The notes beneath the pieces were generated by a model. It was not told the origin of the DNA. It saw nothing but the letters and a program-made list of their open reading frames with translations, and ran no database searches. From Baffinella frigidus (Eukaryota > Cryptophyceae > Cryptomonadales > Baffinellaceae): a stretch of 21,957 nucleotides of DNA. The stretch spans positions 1-21,957 of the forward strand of contig MU647844.1 of the NCBI GenBank assembly GCA_026770585.1, written 5' to 3'. The position numbers and the translations under genes were made by a program. This document shows, piece after piece, positions 17,501 through 21,957 of this stretch (position 1 is its first letter; every line of letters starts with the position of its first letter).

Positions 17501-20258
17501 AGTCCTCTTCCGACTCTTCATCGCCTGTGTATACCTCTTCTTCGCCTGAGTGGATGGATTCCCCCCTCTCGTCGTCGGTGGTGGATGCTCCCAGGTCCTC
17601 GCTCGGGGGACCCCCCTCTCCCGGTCCCGACGACATTGCGCGGTTCCGTTGTTCCGGTACCCACTCTGGGAAAAAGGGTGACGTTCTCCGTCCTCGCTTC
17701 CGGTCCGCAGCTCTGGCTCTCTGATTCCGCTGGTTCACCTGGTCTTGTAGGGCGGCGTCCTCAAGTGTGAGCGCTTCCACTTTCGCTGCGAGCACCTTCC
17801 GCGCCCCCCCCAGGTGATGGTATGCTGCAAAAGCTTGACCGCGAGCCTCACTTGCGTCCTGGGTGACTTGATCGAGGCTCTCTTGCAGGCCCTTCATGAA
17901 GGCGAGTGCCTCCTCTTCGTTGTCTTCACCCTGGTTTCCGGTATCGAGTGCATCTCCAAGAGCCGTCTCAAGGCTCGCACGTTCTTTTCCAAGCTCTCGA
18001 GCCCGAGAGTTCGCCACGGTGACGGCTGTGGTGGCGCTCAGCACGATTCCCACGAGTAGCTCGAGTTTTGCCGTGTATCTGCCTGTGCCCGGGGCTGAGA
18101 AGTCGAGAAGGTCTCCACCATCTCCTTCGAGGACTTTCGTGTAGAAGTCCAATTTCTCTGCCTTTGTGCCTGACTTTCCAGCAGCCTCCACTGCGCGCGC
18201 ATAACAGTCGAGCCTGAGGGCCGCACGCCGGTTCTCCTTGAAGATGAGATCCTTCGCCGAGTGACGCTCGGCCCGACGTTCCTCCTCCTCATCTCGGAGG
18301 CGGCGCCGTGAATCCCTCTCTTCCGTTGCGAGCTCGTGAGCTGCGCGCGCCTTCTCCATCCCTTCAGCCCTTTTTCGTGAGTCAGACAGAGCCTCACGCT
18401 CCTTCTCCGCCCTGCGCTGCCTTTTGAAAAAGGCCTCCTTCGAGATCGGTTTCCCAGTCGTGAGGCACTTGTACCTCCCGTCCTCCGGCGCCAAGTTGTT
18501 GATTTCGGGGTGAAGGATACCGAGGGGTACGCCATCCTTGTGGAAGACTGATGCCGCGGTGTGGGCTCGCCAGCTCAGTAGTCTCGGGGCAGGTGCTGAG
18601 GTTGACGAGCGAGTCCAGTCTTCTCCCAGGAGTGAGGTGGAAGGAGAGGGCGTCTTCTTCCTTGGGAGAAGGAGACTCCACCCTGAGCTGTCCGAGCTTT
18701 CTTCCCCCTGCGAGGGCTCCCCTTCCGAGGGTTCGTCTTGCTTGTCCGACAGTTCCTCTGTGTCCGAGTTCTGGTCTTCCTCTGAGCTTGAGTCTTTCTC
18801 ACTTCCTGGCTTGCCCGACAGTTCTCCTGTGTCCAAGTTTCGATCTTCCCCCGAGCTCGAGTCCTCCTCGCTTCCCGATGAGGAGGCTGAGTGTTTTCTC
18901 TTCGCTTTGAGCCCCTTCAGGAAAGACTCAAAGTCCTCGTACTGCTGGATCTCTCGGACGTCCTTCTCGAGTGACGACTTATACTCCCTTGTCGTGCGGG
19001 GGTTCGGTCCCGACTGTCGAATACGTGCTTCGGCCAGCTTTTGACCCAGAAGGGCCACTGTGGAGCGAAGGAGTTTCCGTCCACTGCTTGGGATCCCCAC
19101 CTTCGACTTGGTCCTTGCCTCGCGCGCCATGCACTCTAGGCGCACATCACGTCGCGCGAGAAGGTCCTGGATCTGTTCCTCGATCCCAGCCTCTTTGAAT
19201 TCCACATCTCCGAGAGCGTCTTCGCCCTCCTTCAGGATCCATGGTTCGAAAAGGGCCACTATGCCCTTGAGGGCGACGTGGTAGTGGGTCGGGGACTGCA
19301 GTGCAATCCGTGCCCCGACTTGGTAGATCCGACGTCCACGCCCACGGGTCGGAGGCTCCTTGTTGCTTGCCTTGAAGAGGGATGCTCGTTTAGTCGCTTC
19401 CCTCCAGTCCTGGTCAGCAGGTAGGAGCAACTTGGAAGCCGCTTCCCGAGAGTCGGTGCAAGAGAGGTTTGCGTTGATCCACTCCGGTCCGTCTGCCGGA
19501 AGGACTTCTCCCCGAGAGAGGACGTCCAGAATCCTGGAGTCACTTGGCCAGAAGTCTGGTACTGTCTCTTGGTCCTGCACGACGGATTCCTCCCCTTCTC
19601 GCTCCTTCCCATCAGGTCTCGCTCCGTCCGCTTTCCTCTCCTTGCCCCTGTTCTTCTTCTGGCGTTTGTTGGACTTCTTTGGGGAGGAGAGTGGCGAAGG
19701 TTCCTCATTCTGAGGGTCCCGAAGAACCAGCGGAGGCACCGCCCGTGCATGGTTGTCGAGGTACGCCCGAAGGATGTACTTGTCCTGCTGAGGCGTCGCG
19801 AGTTTCTTCCACTTCTTCTTCTGGGCGAGCGTCCGCTCCTCCGCCGATTTCTTGTTCTCGGGATCCAGAGTGATGGGGTGCATTTCGCAGTATGCGTGGA
19901 AACCGGCCGCATCGTCCCCTGAGCTGCGGGCTCCCCAGATTGCGTGGGCTCCAGGGTGCCACTGTTCAGCGATCTCCTCTGATGTCCTCTGGAAGAAATC
20001 CTCCGCTTTGCGGGCGGCAGTTCCCTTGCCGTCCCCGAGTCCCCCGCCGTTGCCTTCGATAGCTGCGGTCGGCTTCCTTTTCTTCTTGAGCGGGGGTTTT
20101 GTCCCACTTCCGTCCTTTTGGGGACGCATCGTCTTCGGATGCCCGCTCGAGGCCTTGGACCCCACTTTGGGGAGCGACGTCGACCCCTTTCCCGCACCTT
20201 TCCCCCCCTTTTTGCTCTTCCCCGCGCTCTCCATAGAGGACGTCCCGTTCTTCCCCAT
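5547..20258 (-). CDS. Giant Ty1/copia Gag-Pol polyprotein, 4,903 residues
   Basis: One uninterrupted frame encodes capsid-like sequence and all enzymes of retrotransposition. I start it at the ATG at 20258 (MGKNGTSSMES); the frame is open 20 codons further up, but only a GTG is available there and it lies in the leader repeat. In order (ATG numbering): basic N-terminus with LKKKRK at 57-62; HMG-box-like patch 118-172; acidic Ser-rich repeats about 455-530; charged coiled coils about 613-683 and 735-860; disordered charged region to about 1125; capsid-like helical region 1130-1540; two C2HC fingers 1581-1631; Gly/Arg tract 1644-1723; unknown 1725-3110; protease-like domains near 3131 and 3314; integrase 3480-3780; acidic linker; reverse transcriptase 4333-4580; RNase H 4720-4860; C-terminal PKKKKSKVGK, a likely nuclear signal. 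Copia itself has about 1,400 residues. No frameshift separates gag from pol, so excess Gag would need splicing or proteolysis. Confidence 0.95.
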   Translation of the reverse strand: MGKNGTSSMESAGKSKKGGKGAGKGSTSLPKVGSKASSGHPKTMRPQKDGSGTKPPLKKKRKPTAAIEGNGGGLGDGKGTAARKAEDFFQRTSEEIAEQWHPGAHAIWGARSSGDDAAGFHAYCEMHPITLDPENKKSAEERTLAQKKKWKKLATPQQDKYILRAYLDNHARAVPPLVLRDPQNEEPSPLSSPKKSNKRQKKNRGKERKADGARPDGKEREGEESVVQDQETVPDFWPSDSRILDVLSRGEVLPADGPEWINANLSCTDSREAASKLLLPADQDWREATKRASLFKASNKEPPTRGRGRRIYQVGARIALQSPTHYHVALKGIVALFEPWILKEGEDALGDVEFKEAGIEEQIQDLLARRDVRLECMAREARTKSKVGIPSSGRKLLRSTVALLGQKLAEARIRQSGPNPRTTREYKSSLEKDVREIQQYEDFESFLKGLKAKRKHSASSSGSEEDSSSGEDRNLDTGELSGKPGSEKDSSSEEDQNSDTEELSDKQDEPSEGEPSQGEESSDSSGWSLLLPRKKTPSPSTSLLGEDWTRSSTSAPAPRLLSWRAHTAASVFHKDGVPLGILHPEINNLAPEDGRYKCLTTGKPISKEAFFKRQRRAEKEREALSDSRKRAEGMEKARAAHELATEERDSRRRLRDEEEERRAERHSAKDLIFKENRRAALRLDCYARAVEAAGKSGTKAEKLDFYTKVLEGDGGDLLDFSAPGTGRYTAKLELLVGIVLSATTAVTVANSRARELGKERASLETALGDALDTGNQGEDNEEEALAFMKGLQESLDQVTQDASEARGQAFAAYHHLGGARKVLAAKVEALTLEDAALQDQVNQRNQRARAADRKRGRRTSPFFPEWVPEQRNRAMSSGPGEGGPPSEDLGASTTDDERGESIHSGEEEVYTGDEESEEDSRGSKVTCGDTQRRRTPTEDGEPRVGRREHVHVDTEVGNRHEQPDPPGSRYSFRQERGPQELNAREEQRRELEYGRRHSLVGDGERGTNRKRDRGTAFALLATPEELRARVSSGERRAHTESPPGFLSTSVWETPKPSSAKESGTGNEPLKAWESDTHIAGRDPEESLGPRVSPLRESMLFETAGHLQGAAHPVDAALQRVAETGPAGIGGNRPTIKPIFTPEIMKSVLLELDGHAIECAGSATDLERSTAAKRHFDRITPLIQQRLDPSFSTMLRVCGKVGAITAMFPSRVPSRLHDTIEGERIVDDPDSLRFKEASVLWLECRLKGMDSTELNDVGRSVAESSQLDAGIPELQPTHIHFEKVYRQYVQDVTLKYGILTGWLTMFTAIEERATSNVNSKWKSGPGSNIISAIMSSRKLGFGAGVHIHPFYGLWILSDWYAISKPNHARHVTALRKALQNSISFGPRCEFAAQLFLDTMTRDLDHFHAAVLGSSGGSSGQIIHEDRGLISDFIDRYKQLLADPSNHLLPAAHLAHAERLLYLNTRNDAGVYTVTELIKQMWTWDQETFTPPAAPYTDLQSGRGLDPSDRGAALRRRKATVQKVTANYDEDFDTGYEDEDYGATTGPGEGESGAWATLGYTKYVQALRANRTHSDPEVPKRKCAKNCGVMYFQGHQTTCKYRKARLPILGEKGALPTCAYCEAPFKGDHNATCAKAQEAMADAQPGGGGGGPGGPGGGRGNGGGGRGGGGAGGGARGGGPAGGGARGGGRGGAAPRGGGRGGAAQGGGRGGAGAAQRGRGGGAPGANLRRAQGVAPDPPRGKQNSSLQVHVPKRNTDVRVVKLLLNQPVEVDEWNQRPFPEPACVKAHIVKDLPDDGDHDVEKPPTVDKKKKKTKSAPVGGRAPEVLPKDEDSEPPSPDQDAVKAIHGGGVGENADGKPALKSALKSSNFTFTHDKPESGTTDNVEARNSCDLPPRGPVSEPYSSWKDGLGPKGPGTEPPGTEPLTKAPKGNLSEDPEGKDGVKGLITSLEKHSESRITRGSTLQIRATFTFTGIPLGDADADQEPGSAPTSFPSRARNPPSRGPERSEEQESRFETRTTLQFLGRTGILNPDAAVILRGAGGAPTDMRGDSELVAHSTRVEWELPVFPVPRPTFVPGEELEHLGLLGWSFVRPQATSGRARGGQREGTETLQEFRLRLIQGDMFAWGTETARDLDEGDFILVPLGGEFANNLLASSRTWRRPTLIPREDDLFLIAPCDRNSPPESIITRRRVAAGERLKLLAGLLESQHNLHDLFQIPALHFPLGVSNPEGFMVVMGHLKALWTNDEKEYGWALCDSTRDEAPARRRPARERMTILRRHHVRAQLLYATLFPDLFRQSPSRTVRNFDEETGEPHPDSRDSMLLRQRIPKRWGMEADWALDRDFTSAYVRLDMMDSVVRDWVTRSSLQDGGLSGPIILDMSRNAPSSLDRRGNRRGQNSGARARPGGVAGSDAHPGERDDPEEDVEAGAPYPRITEHGPRPRYLSMQWGENRSEQEAQDLAAKEMGLTNGVPMAAYMTTRREPGVTPPWAAPRRNFDGLPEDTTPQDVHPFYGAGVIIETLMINPNEDPGVTQHWEREALCWHTILRARDSLARETCGFPAEDLRILWVKGTRPLHPFGILPVNPEHIRCLVTFVRINFGNSIGRIEMAVDRELESMFQTLDLYRRRERQYVRDGRVRSDLQMGPLFTGRRRRDGGPGSAIKVMHKELGKVRALLAGVDIDAYSNTHHLTRQAEPLENIFVSGDYRQDYFIDISPFLLTQFHLAEAAIFFARRAANVRWAEVFGIQQHFPGTLAIPRNPRWTEAALSRRDLASEAERLSQFVGDEYDLHMDQCEAEEEHLHSPLEAQCFYPELRAREMRDHYDIQYTTSRMTRWRREQIDPPDGGPHYTASEDGVLAARMTQRAWAQQFNNHQELTKRRGLEWSIRELLDLYSFEMDTGRPPWAVPDERQGSWAQGGAPAPSDEPDDDGDEGGVPPPQGVRPRPIFRPTRPPAVDPRPPRGTRPSTAPRAVDPRPPRDTDPSDDGPRVELAEATTEEGRNAQVGKSEGDTSMEDVDDTSLANLNAGTAAEVPGSPSGHSHTDHSHNILSGGVANAKLEGPTREKVLDWLDQNQIPQKTCECGNVQPGRDPDVSDDDSTEMTVGRGLDAILERGTHRQVRVWRPLASERPVVLDSNSLFSVTCDSSILFNLRRLASDMIAVMHSNVQRFTHVGDVELEISHDGVTRRVNVPDVYLGSDEMGATLLSIPALEKSGFRVELRENTARVSIPARAVLGNTLSESDASLEHVCGFRDGLLVLEASPKANGQAASKLEVPDSLGSETRACFGWNSLLPSEDEVAAVYQLMSGTTMRAHALIDTGSQIDVLSDAKYFVEGSIRPCSLQISGACGSTSILEQVGEIDIDLGDGARLKLPEVYFDSSGKAGNILSWSSMVKEGLAPRLSGNYSTSGLLFVSHGEADSAPRMVFKRFFELGGLTMLPLYAGYREARQDQYMERSRRQKPQATANVHVVGAMADSHNRRSTRGTLYDPIQTVHACLGHAPLAKLKSMSPHVSHWPKDVKHDVVERKYSDPSFCSVCALSKMRRGNSGKWAPSECTRVNEKLYCDVLDVGKGNKAVNGDRYLLILADRFSGYLRGFFAKTQDAVVAKLESEAAWASRCHRKPWGTVQSDNAPVLVKALADLGKVYGFVSRASCSYRQDRNGMAEHSLYRVARAGKGLLLHSGLGAHVWNYAFETAIDILNKTPSRANEGKGHGGIAELIYFEKDKLDLRSLKIFGCLAFAHRSKTKMIAEGLSPKLLPHAFTGIYLGTTSHLFKVQGWYVFTPHTGKIHVADTISTNDTYFPARPQHSRQDLGWGSGLNLCMMDRSPTLLQEMFDSNPDAVLVDTMTEFFRGLVHLTTLDNLVEDFDNRPGFELVTGDELLLEVDKELLRDASRGPASEANRYIEGRDVTPLYLPSQLRHSWDTVMSDFEDGSCPSSQYEDRLGHSGRSTPGSNAHRPPFTQGDLDEASGRALEAGQNRELNTSIESHPEEVTRIYPEGGEKDTRRLTFGAATQVGSEVHTTESTGGHEADSLEGYDADPFAEEYDSTATYLSDGGHSSPDNEQEDGLGTLPLHKEIVADESIDGGTRKGPGKFASQSRKKLREAGRAPAVTTRFGRKAGGKQKDPLLCHAQMVLDFRNDHNSRSFNLAQVVKVDWNAQTGELAPITGRVMRRVLVRVHRHDGAASGSRMEQRFETSFSDGSAHFLKERVLRQMVTKKKSHPVEEVTLPSFQRYTPDSTGAPKTRLINKMITSRLPPCLRGGKWEMKTLPPAVEELYFGKTVFLHTVPEYELIQAEDGNSKIVMVVSSTGGLDQSTVPQHLPAQPGNVYDARRRVDWKFWKQAMLVEIETLERNGTFAQPMQKGDLPPGTHVIPLTWVYTMKVDTTGTEQERRARCCIRGDMQKHINSADCYSPTADMTSFRTLLSIAAACGFTVKQLDVSAAYLQATIPESETIYCSLPPDFESRYGGAGWILPLLKALYGGRNSGRLWYLVLAKFLREEMNFKVCEADGGLFCFTGTITDQTSGETLPVKILSAWHVDDAAVAVSDVRAWDMVVDKLGSQFKLSSSGDIGQYLGAKVTQDLGAGTITLSLRHYIEAMAEKFNLDVERLEEKRLNGGSNYLKTLPNSERLQSRNFTGAPAASVEEKKLYYAAVGTLGYLTNFARPDMSHAFNVLASFCSDPSTEHLTSLYHLLAHAYITRYNELTWRRDATFKQELAGVKVEKNEEVSFCDASFADCFETRRSQTGALCLMNGAAVAWKSTRQPVCAISTCEAEAYAAVEQMRMTLFVRKIVTFFGFSMEKPLRYGEDNAATVALVQGDKLSSRVRWFDVTIFRLRDEDRAGRFICVKVDTTHQLADILTKTLPHEQQTQLRAAILGHADWTPPLSPKDTRKGLEGPKKKKSKVGK
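5679..6101 (-). other. RNase H domain of the polyprotein
   Basis: RNase H degrades the RNA strand of the RNA-DNA hybrid during reverse transcription. The four acidic positions of the copia family are visible: D4728 in SFCDASFAD, E4769 in STCEAEAYAA, D4805 in YGEDNAAT, and D4826 in RWFDVTIF. The domain ends with QLADILTKTLP, a hallmark of Ty1/copia RNase H. It appears intact. Confidence 0.9.
6519..7262 (-). other. Reverse transcriptase domain (RVT_2 type)
   Basis: The domain begins WKFWKQAMLVEIETLERNGT, the copia RT start. The first catalytic Asp is D4435 in KQLDVSAAYLQA. The active-site box is WHVDDAA with D4536 and D4537; HVDD replaces the more common YVDD. The FLREEMNF and GQYLGAKV blocks are also present. 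All catalytic Asp residues are present. Confidence 0.93.
8919..9821 (-). other. Integrase: HHCC zinc domain and DDE catalytic core
   Basis: The integrase inserts the cDNA into the genome. The N-terminal zinc site is H3490-x4-H3495 and C3530-x2-C3533 (VHACLGH, FCSVC). The catalytic triad is D3561 (LYCDVLDV), D3625 (QSDNAPVL) and E3660 (NGMAEHS), spaced 64 and 35 residues, as in retroviral integrases. The KIFGCLAF block of copia integrases follows. It appears intact. Confidence 0.93.
10029..10343 (-). other. Aspartic protease domain 2 (DTG active site)
   Basis: ALIDTGSQIDVLS places the catalytic triad at D3314-T-G, followed by GEIDIDLGDG, KLPEVYF and a GNILSWSSMVKEGL segment. This is the copia protease pattern of DSG, G-V-L, and LxxVLYVP...NLLSVxxL. 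It should release Gag, integrase and RT by cleaving the polyprotein. Confidence 0.75.
10509..10886 (-). other. Aspartic protease-like domain 1 (degenerate DSN)
   Basis: VVLDSNSLFSVTCDSS at D3131 is followed by GDVELEI, NVPDVYLG and ATLLSIPALEKSGFRVEL, the same order of blocks as domain 2 and as copia proteases in general. The Gly of the D-S/T-G triad is Asn, so this copy may be inactive alone or may serve as the partner subunit of domain 2. Confidence 0.6.
10929..15086 (-). other. Unassigned middle of the polyprotein, about 1,390 residues
   Basis: Ty1/copia elements normally pass almost directly from the zinc knuckle to the protease. Here two blocks that look folded lie between: about 2055-2380 (aromatic-rich, with GDFILVPLGGEFANNLL and HFPLGVSNPEGFMVVMGHLK) and about 2435-2900 (with HPFYGAGVIIETLMINPNED and LRILWVKGTRPLHPFGILPV). 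They are joined by low-complexity linkers. A Pro-rich linker with a repeated AVDPRPPR follows at about 2900-2990. I see no transmembrane segment or signal peptide, so an envelope is unlikely. I do not recognise either block. Confidence 0.7.
15090..15329 (-). other. Gly/Arg-rich RGG-type tract
   Basis: About 80 residues (1644-1723) consist almost only of G, R, A and P with many RGG and GGR units. RGG tracts bind RNA and drive condensation; next to zinc fingers this fits a nucleocapsid role in packaging element RNA. The DNA is a ccncc-rich low-complexity run and could be prone to slippage. Confidence 0.85.
15426..15518 (-). other. Paired C2HC zinc fingers of the nucleocapsid
   Basis: The first finger is C1581-x3-C1585-x7-H1593-x3-C1597; the second is C1616-x2-C1619-x7-H1627-x3-C1631. 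The coordinates span the first finger and the linker; the second lies at 15368-15413. The spacing departs from the classical CX2CX4HX4C knuckle but position and pairing fit nucleocapsid function. Confidence 0.65.
15639..16871 (-). other. Capsid-like helical region of Gag
   Basis: Residues about 1130-1540 are the best-ordered part of the N-terminal half. They have regular hydrophobic spacing and stretches such as YGLWILSDWYAI and CEFAAQLFLDTMTRDLDHF, and they end before the zinc fingers, where Gag capsid domains lie. The assignment rests on position and helical character, not on a sequence match I can show. Confidence 0.5.
18741..18878 (-). repeat. 69-bp tandem duplication encoding an acidic Ser-rich repeat
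   Basis: Units 18741-18809 and 18810-18878 are close copies, for example cttgtccgac against cttgcccgac, and keep the reading frame (23 residues each, pattern GSExDSSSxED). Related acidic sequence continues on the C-terminal side. Confidence 0.75.
19743..19907 (-). other. HMG-box-like patch near the polyprotein N-terminus
   Basis: Residues about 118-172 contain FHAYCEMH, then an acid/base-rich helix, then KKKWKKLATPQQDKYILRAY. The order of an aromatic-rich helix 1, a W-K-L-x-x-x-x-x-x-Y helix 2 and helix 3 resembles an HMG box, which binds and bends DNA. The similarity is modest and rests on a few key positions. Confidence 0.3.
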
Positions 20259-20297
20259 GTTTTGAGGCAGAGCTAGGACGAAACTTCCGATTTTGTG

Positions 20298-20755
20298 TCC
20301 AATCACACCCACCCCCACTTAGAGGGCGCCAGGCGCGGCTCTTAGAGGGAGAAGGAGGAGGGGTGCGAGGTGATGTTCGGTGCGCCGGGCGCGTCCTGCG
20401 TCCCCGGTAGTGCTCCGAATACCCCTTGGGTGAACTTTTGCCCAATCACACTCACCCCCACTTAGAGTGCGCCAGGCGCGGCTCTCAGTGAGGGGTAGCA
20501 GGGCAGAACCGTGGCGAGAAGATCCGTGGCGCGACCGACGCGCCCCGTCTCGATCTGTGCCGGTCCCTCCTCCGAATGTCTTCGAAGGTGAATTTTTGCC
20601 CAATCACACCCACCCCCACCTAGAGTGCGCCAAGCGCGGCTCTCGGTGAGGGGTAGCAGGGCAGGACCGTGGTGAGGAGAGTCGTGACGTGCCGACGCAC
20701 CTCGTCGCGACCTTCAGCCGGTCCTTCCTTTCCTGGCGGGAGCAATCCCGCCTTG
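20298..20755. repeat. Three diverged tandem repeats of about 143-158 bp in the leader
   Basis: Each unit opens with a ccaatcacac(c/t)caccccca motif (20298, 20441 and 20599), followed by cttagag and gcgccaggcgcggctct, then a variable G-rich part. The copies differ by many substitutions and small indels. The leftmost unit lies just upstream of the polyprotein ATG. The end of the third unit is uncertain. Confidence 0.8.
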
Positions 20756-21301
20756 CGCTCGGATCCTCAGCTTCCCACGTGCGTCCGCTGGAAGGCGGAG
20801 CGCTCGAGGTAGAGCGAAGGTGAGCTGCCTGACCTCCTGTCAGGATGGCGCCGAGCCCTTCGGCAGGACGAGTGCACCTCGTCCCACAGGCTGTGGCGTT
20901 TCCACCAGGTCGGCCGCGATGGCTCACCTGATGTGCACCTTTCGAGAATTTGGTGCTCTGGCTCGTGGTTTGCGCACCGCCGTTCTTCTGTGAGGGTGGT
21001 GGCCCCCGCGTGGTCTGGTCTCGTGCGCGCAGCTAGACGGCTCGCGCTGCCCGACCTCGTGCCAAGCGTGTCCCGTGGAAGAAATTTCCCCCCACGGCCC
21101 GCCCGATCCCCGGAGATCGCAGATCCTCGCAGAACTACACGTTCCACGCGTACAGGTCTCCCCTGCTTCGGGGGAGGAGCGTAAGTATGCGTTTCGCTTG
21201 GGTCTCAGTCAAGGCTGTGACGAGCGCTGTGCTCCTCTGGCTCACCTGGTTGCAAGCCTGAGGGGTCAGTGCTTTGGCTTCTCAGTTCTTTCCTTGACTT
21301 C

Positions 21302-21330
21302 CCGCAGCGCTGGGAGCGCCAGGGCTCATA
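21302..21330 (-). promoter_or_regulatory. Primer binding site: complementary to the 5' half of a Met tRNA
   Basis: Two bases inside the 5' LTR, the + strand reads like the D-arm and anticodon arm of a methionine tRNA: CGCAGC, GG, AGCG, then CAGGGCTCATA, in which CAT is the anticodon and GGG is the initiator-type stem. The element strand would therefore pair with the tRNA from the D-arm to the anticodon loop, not with its 3' CCA end. Drosophila copia is known to prime from such a cut initiator tRNA-Met half molecule, so the same mode is likely here. The tRNA comparison is from memory of typical eukaryotic sequences. Confidence 0.7.
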
Positions 21331-21332
21331 GC

Positions 21333-21623
21333 CTAATGGAACCACGTCAACTTAAGGAGACTTCCCGGGCCTGTGTCTCACCTGAAGGGCCAACCGCACT
21401 CTCTGGGGAAGGATCCGCTTGTCGCGAGGCAAAGGCGTGGGAACTCAGCTTTGGGAAACGAAGGGTGATTCATTAATCACTCAACAGGCCACTTGAACCC
21501 TTTTGAGTGATCCATAAGTGGAGAGAACCACTTATGTGACCCAAGGGATATTAGAGCCCTTTGGAGAGACCACTTATAGTCGGCCTTACGTAAGGGCGAC
21601 AACTTAAGAAGGTTGAAATTACG
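21333..21623 (-). repeat. Right LTR (5' LTR of the element)
   Basis: It matches the left LTR with one difference (g at 21538). As the 5' LTR it should hold the promoter and RNA start. In element orientation a TATAAG lies at 21573-21578, about 45 bases from the outer edge, followed by the palindrome pair described for the left LTR. Confidence 0.93.
21573..21578 (-). promoter_or_regulatory. Possible TATA element in the 5' LTR
   Basis: The minus strand reads GACTATAAGTGG here, inside U3. The same sequence is present in the 3' LTR at 4383-4388. Without a mapped start site this is a pattern match only. Confidence 0.3.
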
Positions 21624-21624
21624 T

Positions 21625-21630
21625 CAATAA
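21625..21630. other. Right target-site duplication (caataa)
   Basis: It repeats the hexamer left of the element. One extra t (21624) lies between it and the last base shared by the two LTRs, so either the LTR has a 1-base edge difference or the duplication has one mismatch. Confidence 0.6.
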
Positions 21631-21957
21631 CTGATATAAAAAAATTATTTATCAAAAAGAAACTGTTATTATTAAATATTTTAGTACAAACAGAGAGTGC
21701 GTGGAACAACACACGGTTGGGGGGCACCGCTCCGGCGGCAGCGGTCAGATCCCAGCGAATTTTGGCTCGCTGCATGCGTCTCGGTGCGGCACGTCGGTTG
21801 ATGGCGGTCGGCACCGCGTGCGCGGCGCGAGCGTCGACAGGCCGCTGGACTTGGGATTGGGAACGGCTCTTCGCCAAGGGGCGGACCCGCTCAACCAGTG
21901 CCCGAAAGCACCAGAGCGGACCGCCGAAAAGATTGGTGTGCCGGGACCGCGCTGCCG
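21631..21957. other. Right flank, no recognised gene
   Basis: An A/T-rich patch (21632-21690) is followed by GC-rich sequence. One + frame stays open from inside the LTR to the window edge (encoding for example GRWTWDWERLFAKG), and an antisense frame is also long, so neither is strong evidence for a gene. It is the former upstream neighbour of the signal-anchor ORF at 3900-4127 and may hold that gene's original promoter. Confidence 0.3.

Larger units (their letters stand above)
20259..21332 (-). other. Long untranslated leader of the element
   Basis: About 1,074 nt separate the 5' LTR from the polyprotein ATG; copia-type leaders are usually much shorter. The ATG-proximal half is built from three diverged repeats (20298 onward). 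The other half shows only short ORFs and no motif apart from the primer binding site at its LTR end. Packaging signals or an internal ribosome entry function may lie here. Confidence 0.6.
4143..21623 (-). mobile_element. 17.5-kb Ty1/copia-class LTR retrotransposon carrying an antisense histone H3 gene
   Basis: Two 291-bp direct repeats with one mismatch bound a single giant gag-pol ORF in the order protease, integrase, reverse transcriptase, RNase H. That order defines the Ty1/copia group. A tRNA-Met-like primer binding site adjoins the right repeat, so the element reads right to left. A duplicated caataa flanks it. It is about three times the usual ~5 kb of copia elements. The extra length comes from a long N-terminal region, about 1.4 kcodons between the zinc fingers and the protease, a 1.07-kb leader, and 1.1 kb between pol and the 3' LTR that contains the histone gene. 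All ORFs are open, so the copy may be competent or only recently inactive. Confidence 0.93.

Noticed and set aside
20259-20318. Polyprotein start at 20318
   Set aside because: The codon there is GTG and lies inside the leader repeat; the first ATG in the frame is at 20258 and is the natural eukaryotic start.
21717-21957. Coding exon at the right edge
   Set aside because: One frame is open to the edge but so is much of the other strand in this GC-rich stretch; no motif and no start support it.

Overview
The window comes from a microbial eukaryote, most likely a protist or alga; a dinoflagellate, haptophyte or stramenopile would fit, but the sequence alone cannot decide. The grounds are a complete LTR retrotransposon, a histone-fold gene, GC-rich coding DNA, and flanks that read as fragments of intron-containing genes. 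No bacterial operon, rRNA or complete tRNA was seen.

Layout. Positions 1-420 hold the open 3' end of an unidentified gene on the + strand. It is followed by three small hairpins and a GCGT microsatellite. Positions 1703-2608 (minus) encode a FkbM-type SAM methyltransferase domain broken by one in-frame TGA. Positions 3900-4127 (minus) encode a short segment with a signal-anchor helix, which may be the first exon of the same gene.

Positions 4143-21623 are one 17.5-kb Ty1/copia-class element lying in minus orientation. It has two 291-bp LTRs that differ at one base, and a caataa target-site duplication. Its parts in element order (right to left) are: the 5' LTR; a primer binding site that copies the 5' half of a Met tRNA; a 1.07-kb leader with three diverged ~150-bp repeats; and one uninterrupted 4,903-codon ORF. 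That ORF runs from an N-terminal basic region (weakly HMG-box-like) through coiled coils, a capsid-like helical region, two C2HC fingers, a Gly/Arg-rich tract, ~1,390 residues of unknown function, two tandem protease-like domains, integrase (D-D35-E), reverse transcriptase (HVDD) and RNase H.

The main discovery lies between pol and the 3' LTR. On the opposite strand is an intact 161-codon histone H3 gene (5061-5546). Its stop codon directly abuts the stop codon of the polyprotein. The predicted H3 keeps the histone fold and the sequence contexts of K4 and K36, lacks both ARKS motifs (the K9 and K27 sites), carries a centromeric-H3-like Trp, and has a duplicated C-terminal segment. The nearly identical LTRs and open ORFs suggest recent mobility. 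A plausible but unproven reading is that the element carries its own H3 variant to influence chromatin on its copies or at its target sites. The insertion lies about 10 bp upstream of the signal-anchor ORF and so may have separated that gene from its promoter.
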